Assembly (NCBI RefSeq): GCF_001183605.1
Contig: NZ_LFXJ01000005.1
Location: 1-64,000 of the forward strand
Direction of reading: 5' to 3'
Origin: Lysinibacillus xylanilyticus
GTDB taxonomy: Bacteria; Bacillota; Bacilli; Bacillales_A; Planococcaceae
Length of the DNA: 64,000 bases
Shown here: piece after piece, positions 26,729-38,304 of the stretch
How the letters are laid out: each line of letters opens with the position of its first letter
Position numbering within the stretch: position 1 is the first letter of the stretch
Notes under the pieces: model-generated
Seen by the model: only the letters and a program-made list of their open reading frames with translations
Database searches by the model: none
Told to the model about the DNA's origin: nothing
Position numbers and translations under genes: made by a program

Positions 26729-27757
26729 ATGCTAACAAATCGGCAATTACAAATATTGCAAGCTATTGTAGACGATTTTATTATGTTTGCACAGCCGGTA
26801 GGTTCTCGCCAAATCTCCAAAAAGCAAGAGATTACATTTAGTCCAGCCACAATTCGAAATGAAATGGCGGATTTAGAGGAATTAGGCTTCTTAGAAAAAA
26901 CGCACACTTCCTCTGGTCGAGTGCCTTCGGAAAAGGGTTATAGATTTTATGTAGATCATTTGTTGAACCCACAAGGCATTAATTCGCGGGATATTCAACA
27001 AATCCAATCAATTTTTAACGATCGCTTAGTAGAAGTAGAGCATATTATCCGAAAGTCAGCCAATATTTTATCAGAGCTGACATCGTATACATCGATTCTT
27101 TTAGGACCAGATGTTCAAAGACATCGAGTAAAACGATTTTCAATTGTGCCACTCTCGAGTGATTCAGCAGTAGCGATTATCGTAACGAATAACGGGCATG
27201 TTGAAAATCGCATGTTTAGTCTACCTCCTAATTTTACCGCTTCTGATTTAGAGAAAATGGTTAATATCTTAAATGAACGTCTAGTTGGTGTGTCATTAGA
27301 GGATATTCATAAAAAACTCGAAGCTGAAGTGCTAACAGTATTACAACAGCATGTTCGATCAGCGGATGATTTTATTCACGCTCTCGTGACAGCGACGATG
27401 CATAATTCGGAAAGTAAAATTTTCTACGGTGGTAAAACAAATATGTTCAACCAACCGGAATTCCATGATTTAAATAAAGTCCGAATGATTTTGGACTTAA
27501 TGGAAACGACTAGCCAAGTGCAGTCGCTCTTCCATCCTAATGAATCGGGCATTCAAATTCGTATCGGCTCAGAAAATAAACAACTAGAAATGGAAAACTG
27601 TAGTGTCATTACGACCACTTATTCTATTGGTGAAGATCAACAAGGAGCTATAGCAATTATTGGTCCTACACGAATGGATTATAAGCGTGTTGTTGCTTTA
27701 CTAGACGTAATGCGCATGGATTTAACACAAGCCTTTACGAAGAATCGTAGTGATTGA
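26729..27757 (+). CDS. hrcA: heat-inducible transcription repressor HrcA
   Basis: 342 residues. The N-terminal winged helix contains [17 protein letters not shown] and [28 protein letters not shown], both diagnostic of HrcA. The C-terminal domain mediates dimerisation and GroEL-dependent activation. I start at the ATG at 26729, eight bases after GAGGTG; upstream in-frame codons overlap the CIRCE element. It is the first gene of the CIRCE-controlled operon, represses its own transcription, and is followed by grpE 17 bases downstream. Confidence 0.97.
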   Translation: MLTNRQLQILQAIVDDFIMFAQPVGSRQISKKQEITFSPATIRNEMADLEELGFLEKTHTSSGRVPSEKGYRFYVDHLLNPQGINSRDIQQIQSIFNDRLVEVEHIIRKSANILSELTSYTSILLGPDVQRHRVKRFSIVPLSSDSAVAIIVTNNGHVENRMFSLPPNFTASDLEKMVNILNERLVGVSLEDIHKKLEAEVLTVLQQHVRSADDFIHALVTATMHNSESKIFYGGKTNMFNQPEFHDLNKVRMILDLMETTSQVQSLFHPNESGIQIRIGSENKQLEMENCSVITTTYSIGEDQQGAIAIIGPTRMDYKRVVALLDVMRMDLTQAFTKNRSD

Positions 27758-27774
27758 TAATGAGGAGGATTCAA

Positions 27775-28350
27775 GTGACGGAAACAACTGAAAACAAAGA
27801 CCTTGTACAAGAAGAAAAGGACGTACAAGCTGAAAATGTAGTAGAAGAAACAGAAGTAGTAGAAGAACAAAAGACTGAATTAACAATCGAAGAACAGTAC
27901 GAAGCAAAGTTAGCTGAGTTACAAGCTAAGTTAGACGACGAGGAAAGTCGTCATCTACGCTTACGCGCTGACTTCGATAATATGCGCCGTCGCCATCAAC
28001 TTGATCGTGAGGCTGCTGAAAAGTTTCGCGCTCAGAGCTTGCTGTCTGATTTACTGCCAGTAATCGATAATTTTGAGCGTGCCTTACAAGTTGAAGCGTC
28101 TTCAGAAGAAACTGCTTCTATCGTAAAAGGTATTGAAATGGTGTATCGTTCTCTGATAGAAGCTACTGAGAAGGAAGGCTTACAGGTTATTAAAGCTGAA
28201 GGTGAGCAATTTGATCCGAATGTTCACCAAGCTGTCATGCAAGAGCAAGATAGTGAAAAAGAGACGGGTATTGTCTTACGCGAGCTTCAAAAAGGCTTTA
28301 TGTTAAAGGAACGCGTATTGCGCCCAACAATGGTATCTGTGAACGAATAG
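27775..28350 (+). CDS. grpE: nucleotide exchange factor GrpE
   Basis: 191 residues. A long acidic N-terminus (residues 1-45, rich in E, V and T) leads into the coiled coil with [14 protein letters not shown]. The beta-wing domain holds [20 protein letters not shown] and ends [11 protein letters not shown]. GrpE releases ADP from DnaK. The start is a GTG at 27775 preceded by GAGGAGG. An alternative upstream ATG overlaps hrcA and is less likely. Confidence 0.97.
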   Translation: MTETTENKDLVQEEKDVQAENVVEETEVVEEQKTELTIEEQYEAKLAELQAKLDDEESRHLRLRADFDNMRRRHQLDREAAEKFRAQSLLSDLLPVIDNFERALQVEASSEETASIVKGIEMVYRSLIEATEKEGLQVIKAEGEQFDPNVHQAVMQEQDSEKETGIVLRELQKGFMLKERVLRPTMVSVNE

Positions 28351-28411
28351 ACTTAGTACTATTTAGTTAATTACATTAGTTAGAAACGCATTATTTGCGT
28401 TTATATAATAG

Positions 28412-30262
<1,851 letters not shown>

Positions 30263-30286
30263 TAGTAAGTAACACAGTTAAGTGAA

Positions 30287-30320
30287 GAAGCCAAAGACCG
30301 CTTGCGGCTTTGGCTTTTCT
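30287..30320 (+). terminator. hairpin between dnaK and dnaJ
   Basis: Arms AGCCAAAG and CTTTGGCT with a T-rich tail, 25 bases after dnaK. It probably lowers dnaJ transcription relative to dnaK. Confidence 0.75.
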
Positions 30321-30497
30321 CTATATTATTAGGTATAACCTACAAACATTTAATCGTTAAGTTGCATAGGTTAACTGCGAGAAAAGTGAAAAAACATATA
30401 TGCAACATTTTTAATGAATATTTAATATTAAAATAGAGGCAGTTTTTTTAACTGCGTGATACAATAGATTTTATGCAAAAAGAGCGGAGTGTGAATC

Positions 30498-31607
30498 ATG
30501 GATAAACGCGATTACTACGAGGTGCTTGGTTTAACAAAATCGGCTTCTAAAGATGAAATTAAAAAAGCATACCGTAAATTATCAAAGCAATACCATCCTG
30601 ACCTTAATAAAGAGCCGGGTGCAGATGAAAAATTCAAAGAAATCGCTGAAGCTTATGAAGTATTAAGTGATGATCAGAAAAAAGCACGCTATGATCAATT
30701 TGGCCACGAGGATCCAAATGCAGGCTTCGGAGGCGGCGGCGGCTTTGGCGGCTTCGAGGATATTTTCAGCTCATTCTTTGGTGGTGGCGGTCGCCGTCAG
30801 GACCCGAATGCACCTCGTAAAGGTGATGACCTTCAATATCGTATGAATATTACATTTGAGGAAGCGATCTTCGGGAAAGAAACAGAAATCGAAATTCCTA
30901 AAGATGAATTATGCGATACTTGTCACGGTTCAGGTGCAAAATCAGGTACTAATCCTGAAACATGTTCAACATGTCAAGGGGCAGGTCAAGTAAATCAAGC
31001 TGTAGATACACCTTTCGGCCGTATGATGAATCGTCGAGCTTGTTCTACATGTCATGGTACAGGTAAAATCATTAAAGAAAAATGTTCAACTTGTCGTGGC
31101 GAAGGAAAAGTTCAAAAACGTAAGAAAATCAAAGTAAACATTCCTGCAGGAGTGGATGATGGTCAGCAAATTCGTGTGTCTGGTCAAGGTGAGCCAGGTA
31201 TAAATGGAGGACCAGCGGGGGATTTATATATTATGTTCCGCGTTCAAGGACACAAAGAGTTTGAACGTGATGGCGATGATATTTATTTCGAACTTAAACT
31301 GACATTCCCTCAAGCAGCTCTTGGTGATGAAATCGAAGTACCGACTGTCCATGGGAAAGTAAAACTACGTATACCAGCGGGAACACAGTCAGGTGCGCAA
31401 TTCCGTCTAAAAGACAAAGGTGTCAAAAATGTACATGGCTATGGCACAGGGAATCAATATGTAACAGTAAAAGTTGTAACGCCAGAAAAATTAACAGAAA
31501 AACAAAAACAATTACTACGTGAATTTGCAGAAATCAGTGGTGATATTCCTGAAGAGCAAGGAAGCTCACTATTCGATAAAATTAAGAAAAAATTCCAAGG
31601 TGAATAA
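30498..31607 (+). CDS. dnaJ: chaperone DnaJ (Hsp40)
   Basis: 369 residues. J domain at 1-70 with HPD at 33-35, then a glycine/phenylalanine-rich linker. Four zinc repeats follow: [24 protein letters not shown] and CSTCRGEG. The C-terminal substrate domains end the protein. DnaJ delivers substrates to DnaK and stimulates its ATPase. A 235-base gap separates it from dnaK and could hold an extra promoter. prmA follows 21 bases downstream. Confidence 0.98.
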   Translation: MDKRDYYEVLGLTKSASKDEIKKAYRKLSKQYHPDLNKEPGADEKFKEIAEAYEVLSDDQKKARYDQFGHEDPNAGFGGGGGFGGFEDIFSSFFGGGGRRQDPNAPRKGDDLQYRMNITFEEAIFGKETEIEIPKDELCDTCHGSGAKSGTNPETCSTCQGAGQVNQAVDTPFGRMMNRRACSTCHGTGKIIKEKCSTCRGEGKVQKRKKIKVNIPAGVDDGQQIRVSGQGEPGINGGPAGDLYIMFRVQGHKEFERDGDDIYFELKLTFPQAALGDEIEVPTVHGKVKLRIPAGTQSGAQFRLKDKGVKNVHGYGTGNQYVTVKVVTPEKLTEKQKQLLREFAEISGDIPEEQGSSLFDKIKKKFQGE

Positions 31608-31628
31608 TTAGAGGAGCTGAAGAGCTAC

Positions 31629-32570
31629 GTGAAGTGGTCAGAATTATCCATTCATACAAAAAATGAAGCGGTAGAAGCAATTTCGAATATTTTGCATGAA
31701 GCAGGGGCAAGTGGTGTGGTTATTGAGGATTCTGCAGAATTTGCGAAGCCACGAGAAGATCAGTATGGTGAAATTTATGCGTTAAATGAAGCGGATTTTC
31801 CGAAAGATGGTGTTATTGTTAAGGCTTACTTATCGGAGTCTAGTTTTTTAAATGAAACAGTCGAAGAAATTAAGGCGGCTATAACAAATCTAACGAATTT
31901 CAACATCGATATTGGTGAGAATGTTGTATCGATTGTGGAAGTTAACGAGGAAGACTGGGCGACAGCATGGAAGCAATACTATCATCCTGTAAAAATTTCT
32001 GAACGCTTTACAATTGTACCAACATGGGAAGATTATGTACCAGTATCAACAGATGAATTAATTATTGAATTAGATCCTGGTATGGCTTTTGGTACAGGAA
32101 CACACCCTACAACTGTTATGTGCTTACAAGGGCTTGAGAAGGTTGTAAAAGAGGGCGATACGGTTATCGATATCGGTACGGGTTCAGGCGTTCTATCAAT
32201 TGGTGCAGCATTACTAGGAGCTAAGAGCGTACATGCACTTGATTTAGACGAAGTAGCTGTACGTTCAGCACAAGAAAATATTGCGTTAAACAAAGTAGAT
32301 GATAAAGTATCAGTATTCCATGGAAATCTATTGGATACAGTTAAGGAACCAGCTGATGTTGTTGTGGCTAATATTTTAGCAGAAATTATTATGTCCTTTA
32401 CTGACGATGCATTTTCAGTTGTTAAACCGGGTGGATTATATGTCACTTCAGGCATCATTGGCGCGAAACGTGATGATGTAAAAGCAGCACTAGAAGCTTC
32501 AGGGTTTGTAATCGAAGAAGTATTACTAATGGAAGATTGGGTTGCTATTATTGCCCGTCGACCACAATAA
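31629..32570 (+). CDS. prmA: ribosomal protein L11 methyltransferase
   Basis: 313 residues. The N-terminal domain binds L11; the C-terminal SAM domain has [15 protein letters not shown] and [29 protein letters not shown] carries the NxLA motif found in PrmA. It trimethylates L11. The start is a GTG preceded by GAGGAG. It stands next to dnaJ as in other Bacillales and is followed by an attenuator-like hairpin before rsmE. Confidence 0.95.
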   Translation: MKWSELSIHTKNEAVEAISNILHEAGASGVVIEDSAEFAKPREDQYGEIYALNEADFPKDGVIVKAYLSESSFLNETVEEIKAAITNLTNFNIDIGENVVSIVEVNEEDWATAWKQYYHPVKISERFTIVPTWEDYVPVSTDELIIELDPGMAFGTGTHPTTVMCLQGLEKVVKEGDTVIDIGTGSGVLSIGAALLGAKSVHALDLDEVAVRSAQENIALNKVDDKVSVFHGNLLDTVKEPADVVVANILAEIIMSFTDDAFSVVKPGGLYVTSGIIGAKRDDVKAALEASGFVIEEVLLMEDWVAIIARRPQ

Positions 32571-32584
32571 ATTGATTGAGAAAG

Positions 32585-32627
32585 CGCCAAATCGTGAGCC
32601 GAGTGCTGGCGATTTGGCGTTTTTCTC
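32585..32627 (+). terminator. attenuator-like terminator before rsmE
   Basis: Arms CGCCAAATCG and CGATTTGGCG with a 15-base loop and T5 tail, between prmA and the rsmE ribosome-binding site. It should reduce read-through into rsmE. Confidence 0.7.
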
Positions 32628-32653
32628 TTCTTGCTATAAAGGAGTATGGTAAC

Positions 32654-33391
32654 ATGCAACGTTATTTTATTGAGACGACCATTGAAGAAGCACGTATTAG
32701 CGGAGAGGATGCGCGACATATTGAACGAGTAATGCGCATGAAAGAGGGCGACAAAATCGTTGTAGTTGCACAAAATACTGCCTATATTTGTGGAATTGTA
32801 GCCTTTGAAGCAGATGAGGTACACATTCAAACTACGGGTGAAAGTATTCCTTCTCCAGAGTTACCTGTTCATGTAACAGTGGCATGTGGTTTGCCGAAGG
32901 GCGATAAACTAGAACTTATTACACAAAAGGCAACAGAGCTTGGAATGTTTGCATTATTGCCTTTTGAAGCAGAGCGTTCCATTGTTAAATGGGATAAAAA
33001 GAAAGGTGCTAAAAAGCAAGAGCGTCTACAAAAAATTGCAAAAGAAGCAGCTGAGCAATCCCATCGTACACATATCCCTGAAATCTATGAACCAATCTCT
33101 TTTAAACAGCTACTAGAACAAGTTGGCAATTTCGATGCCGTTTTTATAGCAGATGAAGAGGATGCAAAAGCAGAAAAACGCACAAGATTTGCAGAGAAGC
33201 TAAAAAACGTAAATGACAAGAAGTCGAAATCAATTCTTATTATCTTTGGTCCAGAAGGTGGTATTGCTAGAAAAGAAGCAGATGCTCTGCTTCAAGCCGG
33301 TGCCCAAACGATGTCTTTAGGACCCCGAATTTTACGAGCAGAAACAGCGCCTCTCTATGCACTGTCTGCAATATCTTATGAATTTGAATGA
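32654..33391 (+). CDS. rsmE: 16S rRNA (uracil1498-N3)-methyltransferase
   Basis: 245 residues. The N-terminal PUA-like domain begins MQRYFIE and includes DARHIERVMRMKEGD. The SPOUT domain has LPKGDKLELITQKATELG, IFGPEGGI and LGPRILRAETAPLYALS, which form the knotted SAM site. The start is the ATG at 32654, nine bases after AAAGGAG. It is the last gene of the heat-shock cluster; a terminator follows about 150 bases later. A long frame on the opposite strand is a shadow. Confidence 0.95.
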   Translation: MQRYFIETTIEEARISGEDARHIERVMRMKEGDKIVVVAQNTAYICGIVAFEADEVHIQTTGESIPSPELPVHVTVACGLPKGDKLELITQKATELGMFALLPFEAERSIVKWDKKKGAKKQERLQKIAKEAAEQSHRTHIPEIYEPISFKQLLEQVGNFDAVFIADEEDAKAEKRTRFAEKLKNVNDKKSKSILIIFGPEGGIARKEADALLQAGAQTMSLGPRILRAETAPLYALSAISYEFE

Positions 33392-33543
33392 AATAGGCGT
33401 TCAGCCTAGTTAAAAGAAGTTTTTCATCACCTTGCTGAGCATGAGTAAATTGCATTTTGATTGAGTATAAGTGCAGTCGTGACAAGGTTTAAAGAGATAG
33501 AGATCCACCTTAATGACTGCTTATATTAATATTCCTAACAATA

Positions 33544-33583
33544 AGAGCCGATTCAAAAAACTTTGAATCGGCTCTATTATATT
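33544..33583 (+). terminator. terminator after rsmE
   Basis: Long arms AGAGCCGATTCAAA and TTTGAATCGGCTCT followed by ATTATATTT. Confidence 0.85.
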
Positions 33584-33771
33584 TCAAAAAAGGCAGCACC
33601 AATAAAATTAGCGTCCGTGTAGTATCAACATAACTAAATAACTTATGATGAATTGCCATTCTACCGCTTAAAGAGGGTTTTAAATGACGGTAAAAATATG
33701 TTGTTATATTCCATGTTTTACATAGTAACCTCTTTTTATAGGGGATCTCAACTTCGGAGGGGGATAAGCAA

Positions 33772-34120
33772 GTGAATAAATTAATTATCTCATTAACTTT
33801 TTTGTAATAGCTGCTATGATCTATTCTTCTACTTTAATTGCTACAGGTTTATATACCATCTCATTTCCTGAATTATTTAACTTCTTTCAGCAATTATTTA
33901 TATGTAGCAAAAACACGGTGCTGACGCTGCGTTAGCACTACGCTTTCGCGCAAAAAACATCTGTTGGCCTAAAGCCTCCGGACGCAATTATGCCGAGGCA
34001 TAATTGATTATTGATTTACCATAAATAGGTAAAATACCAATTACAATTGCAATATTAGCTTTATGTATTGGGTTTGGATTCGGTATTTTACAGTTTTTGT
34101 GTTCATTCTTCAGCTCATAA
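33772..34120 (+). pseudogene. small membrane protein interrupted by a repeat
   Basis: A GTG start after GGAGGGGG opens MNKLIISLTF, then after a one-base frameshift in a T run VIAAMIYSSTLIATGLYTIS. The reading is cut at FPELF by the left end of repeat copy C. After the repeat's right end a hydrophobic frame resumes, GKIPITIAILALCIGFGFG, and stops at 34118-34120. The two parts look like the two halves of one small membrane protein gene, split by the insertion. I do not recognise the family. Confidence 0.5.
33877..34008 (+). repeat. mosaic hairpin repeat, copy C (short)
   Basis: TTAACTTCTTTCAG at the left, one REP-like unit ACTACGCTTTCGCGC, and the terminal hairpin CAATTATGCC/GGCATAATTG with AT at the right. 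The core hairpin is lost. It lies inside a small coding relic, the clearest sign in the window that the family can insert. Confidence 0.8.
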
Positions 34121-34181
34121 ATTCCTTTTTTAAAATAAGTAAAAAACTAGTATACACGTCCATTCATAGATTTAATTGCTA

Positions 34182-34190
34182 CATATTCTG
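34182..34190 (+). promoter_or_regulatory. candidate late-sporulation promoter element
   Basis: CATATTCTG, close to the sigma-K -10 consensus CATANNNTA. It is embedded in an upstream block (GTCCAT, ACATATTCT, ATATG, GAGCT) that recurs before the paralogue at 38305 with the same order and spacing. No good -35 was seen. Confidence 0.4.
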
Positions 34191-34235
34191 ATATGGAGAG
34201 CTCTCAAATAATACAAAATGAATGGGGAGAATTTT

Positions 34236-35039
34236 TTGAGTAATCAACCAAATAATGAAATTATACCTTGTCCAGTAACATCAACTGAACAAATACCATT
34301 TACTAGTGAAGTTACTCCAGTAGTAGCTACACCAGTTACGGCTCCAACTATTAAAGTTCCAGTTGTAGTCGCAGAACCGACACTTCAAATAGTTGTAGAG
34401 TCAGATATTACACTTGCTCCTGCAGCAACTGAAATCAAAAGAGTGAAGAAAAATGTATTCCTAAATCAAGTTAAACTAGTACCGGTTAGCTTTGCACGTA
34501 TTGCCAACACGGACTTTTTTAGGGTAACAAGGGCTAAATTATTTGTAGCAGGACATATTCGTAAAAATATTGAATATGCTTCAGCAGCATGTAATGCGGC
34601 ACTTCAAGATAGAATTGCTGATATTCCGTTTTCAGGTTTTACAGATTTAACTTTCCCACAAACACCAGGAGGCCCTACTCCAATCTTAGGAATTTCCGAG
34701 TTTGCCGAAGCGAACTTCCTTAATGAAAAAACGCAAATGGATGCTCGTTTGGATAAGGCATTCTTCCAAAATCTCGTTAAATACAATGAACAACCATTTG
34801 GCGAGTTAGTAGCTGCAAACTTCTTTGAACTTGATTTTTCACCAATGATGGTAGCACCAGAAGCCGCTTTCAGAACATTGCGTGAAAAAATTGTACTGGA
34901 ACTTACTGTGAAAGTAGTGCAAGTTCAACAAGTCCGTCTTGGAGCTGGTAGTAATGTAATAACTCCTGTTCTTTCCGGATTGACTCCACCAGTTAGTACG
35001 GTTATGGACCCTCCTCCTACTAATTCTTCTGATTGTTAA
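34236..35039 (+). CDS. CsxC/SPOCS-like spore-surface protein (paralogue 1)
   Basis: 267 residues. A proline- and threonine-rich N-terminus is followed by APTIKVPVVVAEPTLQIVVE, IKRVKKNVFLNQ and LFVAGHIRKNIEYAS. The last motif resembles the VxGxIxKNIxYA strand of SPOCS/DUF3794-type domains in spore-coat assembly and exosporium proteins. The C-terminal strand KIVLELTVKVVQVQQVRL closes the fold. The sequence is soluble and lacks a signal peptide, as expected for mother-cell-made coat proteins. The start is a TTG at 34236 just after GGGGAG, matching its paralogue at 38305. The family call is from memory of motifs and is tentative. Confidence 0.6.
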   Translation: MSNQPNNEIIPCPVTSTEQIPFTSEVTPVVATPVTAPTIKVPVVVAEPTLQIVVESDITLAPAATEIKRVKKNVFLNQVKLVPVSFARIANTDFFRVTRAKLFVAGHIRKNIEYASAACNAALQDRIADIPFSGFTDLTFPQTPGGPTPILGISEFAEANFLNEKTQMDARLDKAFFQNLVKYNEQPFGELVAANFFELDFSPMMVAPEAAFRTLREKIVLELTVKVVQVQQVRLGAGSNVITPVLSGLTPPVSTVMDPPPTNSSDC

Positions 35040-35110
35040 TCTCTAATTTAGGAGCAAATTAGATGTAAAAGGATATTCGAGGGTACTGAAAAATATCCAA
35101 TATTTGAGTT

Positions 35111-35155
35111 GGTAGTTGAAAATTTGATTAAAATGATTTTTCAACTGCCTTCTTG
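35111..35155 (+). terminator. terminator of spore-surface paralogue 1
   Basis: GGTAGTTGAAAA pairs with TTTTCAACTGCC. A closely similar hairpin ends paralogue 2, so the duplicated unit probably included the terminator. Confidence 0.7.
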
Positions 35156-35395
35156 TTATAAAATATTGATCGTTGGATGCACTAATAGGTGCTATCAAAA
35201 TAATTGAGTTGAAAAAATGTAAAGAAAAACTTTAGATTTTACTACTAAGCAATCGTCTCTCAAACACATTAGTTCTCAACTGCTACTGAGATTTTTGGAA
35301 GTACTCGGTGACAAAAGTAAAAGTCAAGCATAAAATGGATTGTAATTATAAGTGCAAAACTTAGACCAAAATAATAATAGCTCATAATGATGTCG

Positions 35396-35886
35396 TTAAC
35401 TTCTTTCAGCAATTATTTTTAGTAGCGAAAGCGAAGCGTCAGCTACAAATGTTTTTTGTCCGAAAGCGTAGCGACAGGTACAGGTATCCAAACACCCACT
35501 GCAAATAGAGGAACTCAGTCTAAGAGCGCCACGTCTTGTGGCAACGACTGAGTGACCCGCATCGTGCCGCTGCCGCTACGTTAGCACTACGCTTTCGCGC
35601 AAAAAAACCTGCTGTTGCCGCTGCGGCTACGCTTTCGCGCAGTTAAAACCCTGTTGCTGTCGCTACGCTTTCGCGCAGTTAAAACCCTGTTGCTGTCGCT
35701 TCGCTTTCGCGCAGTTAAGACCCTGTTGCTGTCGCTACGCTTTCGCGCAGTTAAAACCCTGTTGCTGTCGCTTCGCTTCCGCGCAGTTAAGACCCTGTTG
35801 CTGTCGCTTCGCTTTCGCACAATAAACATCTGCTGGCGTAAGTACAAAGCCTATTCCGGAAGCAATTATGCTGAGGCATAATTGAT
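35396..35886 (+). repeat. mosaic hairpin repeat, copy D (longest, with tandem units)
   Basis: Left end TTAACTTCTTTCAG, left REP-like unit, core hairpin at 35513-35553 (outer helix ACTCAGTC/GACTGAGT), then an array of REP-like units and the terminal hairpin. From 35640 to about 35820 five units repeat with an exact 36-base period, differing mainly by GCTACGC versus GCTTCGC. Neighbouring gaps at 35160-35395 and 35887-36174 show nothing else. Confidence 0.85.
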
Positions 35887-36174
35887 ATTGTATTTGACAC
35901 ATTGGAAAAAGGGAATTCATTATAAGTTATATATCTATCATTTCTTTGAGAAAAAATAAAAGAAAAAGATTTTAGCTATTATCAGATATTAGAAAATGAA
36001 AGTGGAAGTAATATAAATGAAAAACGGGTTACTTCATGAGCTTTTCCTGAAGAAAACAGATTTTGAACATTAATAAATCGACCAAAAAGACGTCTTGGGT
36101 GGAAAAATGCCTAGAAGTTTTGCGGATTAACTGATGCACTTTATTTGTTAAAACATTATTTGGGGGGTGAACTA

Positions 36175-38166
36175 ATGAAAACTCCATGGATTAACTATAG
36201 TGAGATGAAGGAAATAAGTTCCAAGCAAAAAGTTTTCATCAATTTTAATTATCTAACTAAACCCAGAAAAAAAATAGATCATGAATCTCAAAAAAATTCT
36301 TCATTTGAAATTTTAAATTCTCCATATTCTGATATTGTAAATCATCCCCTAGATATAGAAAAAGAGGATGAAACAAACAGCCTTGCAGAGGAACATGAAC
36401 TTGCAACACATTTAGATTCTAATCACGAGTTACTCATTCCTTCTGAAATTGTAGTTGAGGATGAAATGAATGATGTCCTAGATATAGAAGAGACGGATAA
36501 AACCAATCCTGTAGAGGAACATGAACTTGCAACGCATCTAGATTCTAATCACGAGTTACTTATTCCCCCTGGAATCGATGTAGAGGATGAAATGAATGAT
36601 GTCTTAGATATAGAAGCGGCGGATAAAATCAAACCTATAGAAGAACAGGAACTTGCAGAGCATTTAGATTCCGACTATGAGTTACTCACCCCTTCTGAAA
36701 TTGATGTTGAGGATGAAATGAATGATCTTCTAGATATAGAAGAGGCGGATAAAATCAAACCTGTAGAGGAACATGAACTTGCAGAGCATTTAGATTTCGA
36801 CCATGAGTTACTCACCCCTTCTGAAATTGATGTTGAGGATGAAATAAATGATCTTCTAAATATAGAAGAGGCGGATAAAATCAAACCTGTAGAGGAACAT
36901 GAGCTTGCAGAGCAATTAGATTCCGACCATGAGTTACTCAATCCTCCTGAAATTGATGTAGAGGATGAAATAAATGATCTTCTAAATATAGAAGAGGCGG
37001 ATAAAATCAAACCTGTAGAGGAACATGAACTTGCAGAGCAATTAGATTCCGACCATGAGTTACTCAATCCTCCTGAAATTGATGTTGAGGATGAAATAAA
37101 TGATCTTCTAAATATAGAAGAGGCGGATAAAATCAAACCTGTAGAGGAACATGAACTTGCAGCGCATCTAGATTCCAATCGTGAGTTACTTATTCCTTCT
37201 GAAATTGATGATAAGGATGAAATGAATGATCCGCTTGATATAGAAGAGGCAGACAAAACCAATCATGTGGAAGAACAATTTTTTGCATCTCAACTAGACT
37301 CTAATCGTAAATTTTTAAGTCCTTTTGAATCCGACGGGGAGGATAAAATTAGGAGTACTATTGATACAGAAGAGATGGAGAAAAACACTCCTGCAGGTCA
37401 TGATAGTGCGTCTACGGAATCAGTTCAAGGAGAAATATATTTTAGAACCCAAGAAATCCCAATTTCTACTCACGTGGAAATTGATGATTTTCTTCATGCT
37501 CCTATCTGTGGTGATATTGTTAAAAATACATTTGATTTTCTCGATTTAAACAATCATCTAACTCCTCAATTTGAAACCAAACTATTTAATATTACAACGG
37601 ATTATCCTGAACTGCCTGATTGTCGTTTGGTTAACTCAAAAATGAATGAAATTATATTTTTTATGAGAAATGATACTTATGATAAAAATAATCAGAACAG
37701 GAATCCGTCTAAATCAGTTGTAGTTCCTTTACATAACACACAATCAATTAAAAAAGGAAAAACAAATAATCATTCTTACAGTTCCGATGATTTTATGAAT
37801 ATTAGAGTTCCAGTTGTATTAGGGGAATATAAAATAGAAACATGCCTTGAAGAGAATATCGTATTTGAAAAAGGAATTGTGGGAGTTAAAGATATCTCGA
37901 GTGAAGTAGTATTAACGAATTGTAGATTCGTACCAAATCAGTTTTCTCAATCATTAGGTAATGGGACATGTTCAGCTTTGAAGGGGAATTTATTTATTGA
38001 AGGCTGTATTTATCAGAATATTGAATATACTACACATTGCACTAAGAATGCAGTACCTACACAAAAGGAGTCATTAATTCATTCAAATCAAATGTGTCTA
38101 AACATAGTATTAGAATTAATCATTCATATGCTACAAGTGCAGAAAATTCGAGTGCCAAGAATCTAG
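36175..38166 (+). CDS. large acidic repeat protein with C-terminal SPOCS-like domain
   Basis: 663 residues. About residues 65-405 contain seven near-perfect 42-residue repeats, with degenerate ones at both edges. A typical unit has HELLIPSEIDVEDEMND followed by a D/NIEEADKIKPVEEHELA segment. It is strongly acidic and probably disordered or extended. The C-terminal 120 residues contain IRVPVVLGEYKIETCLEEN, LTNCRFVPN and GNLFIEGCIYQNIEY, the same motifs as the flanking paralogues. The two middle repeats are almost identical at DNA level, showing recent expansion. The ATG at 36175 follows GGGGGGTG. It probably belongs to the spore surface, but this is inference from the domain and neighbours. 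Confidence 0.65.
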   Translation: MKTPWINYSEMKEISSKQKVFINFNYLTKPRKKIDHESQKNSSFEILNSPYSDIVNHPLDIEKEDETNSLAEEHELATHLDSNHELLIPSEIVVEDEMNDVLDIEETDKTNPVEEHELATHLDSNHELLIPPGIDVEDEMNDVLDIEAADKIKPIEEQELAEHLDSDYELLTPSEIDVEDEMNDLLDIEEADKIKPVEEHELAEHLDFDHELLTPSEIDVEDEINDLLNIEEADKIKPVEEHELAEQLDSDHELLNPPEIDVEDEINDLLNIEEADKIKPVEEHELAEQLDSDHELLNPPEIDVEDEINDLLNIEEADKIKPVEEHELAAHLDSNRELLIPSEIDDKDEMNDPLDIEEADKTNHVEEQFFASQLDSNRKFLSPFESDGEDKIRSTIDTEEMEKNTPAGHDSASTESVQGEIYFRTQEIPISTHVEIDDFLHAPICGDIVKNTFDFLDLNNHLTPQFETKLFNITTDYPELPDCRLVNSKMNEIIFFMRNDTYDKNNQNRNPSKSVVVPLHNTQSIKKGKTNNHSYSSDDFMNIRVPVVLGEYKIETCLEENIVFEKGIVGVKDISSEVVLTNCRFVPNQFSQSLGNGTCSALKGNLFIEGCIYQNIEYTTHCTKNAVPTQKESLIHSNQMCLNIVLELIIHMLQVQKIRVPRI

Positions 38167-38250
38167 AGGATAATTGAAACATATCTAATCTGCTCAAAAA
38201 CTCTTTTTATAAAAAACTGGTGTATCGTCCATATATGGATTAAATCCCAA

Positions 38251-38259
38251 CATATTCTA
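38251..38259 (+). promoter_or_regulatory. candidate late-sporulation promoter element
   Basis: CATATTCTA fits the sigma-K -10 consensus CATANNNTA exactly. The surrounding block is shared with the region before paralogue 1. A matching -35 was not found, so the call is tentative. Confidence 0.45.
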
Positions 38260-38304
38260 GCGATATGAGAGCTTTCTCACAAAAAAATGAAAAGAGGGAA
38301 TACT

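Noticed and set aside
32033..32830. 265-codon minus-strand frame across prmA and rsmE
   Set aside because: It overlaps two certain genes, crosses their terminator hairpin and lacks a ribosome-binding site.
35640..35820. Possible CRISPR array
   Set aside because: The whole 36-base period is conserved, so there are no unique spacers, and there are no cas genes nearby.
35587..35847. Long minus-strand frame encoding twelve-residue repeats (SDSNRVLTARKR)
   Set aside because: It is produced by the 36-bp tandem units of repeat copy D, which stay open because 36 is divisible by three. No ribosome-binding site, no homologue, and the plus strand is equally open.
36675..37262. Serine-rich 195-codon frame opposite the repeat protein
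   Set aside because: It is the antisense shadow of the 126-base repeats, whose length keeps every frame periodic. The plus strand has the ribosome-binding site and the recognisable C-terminal domain.
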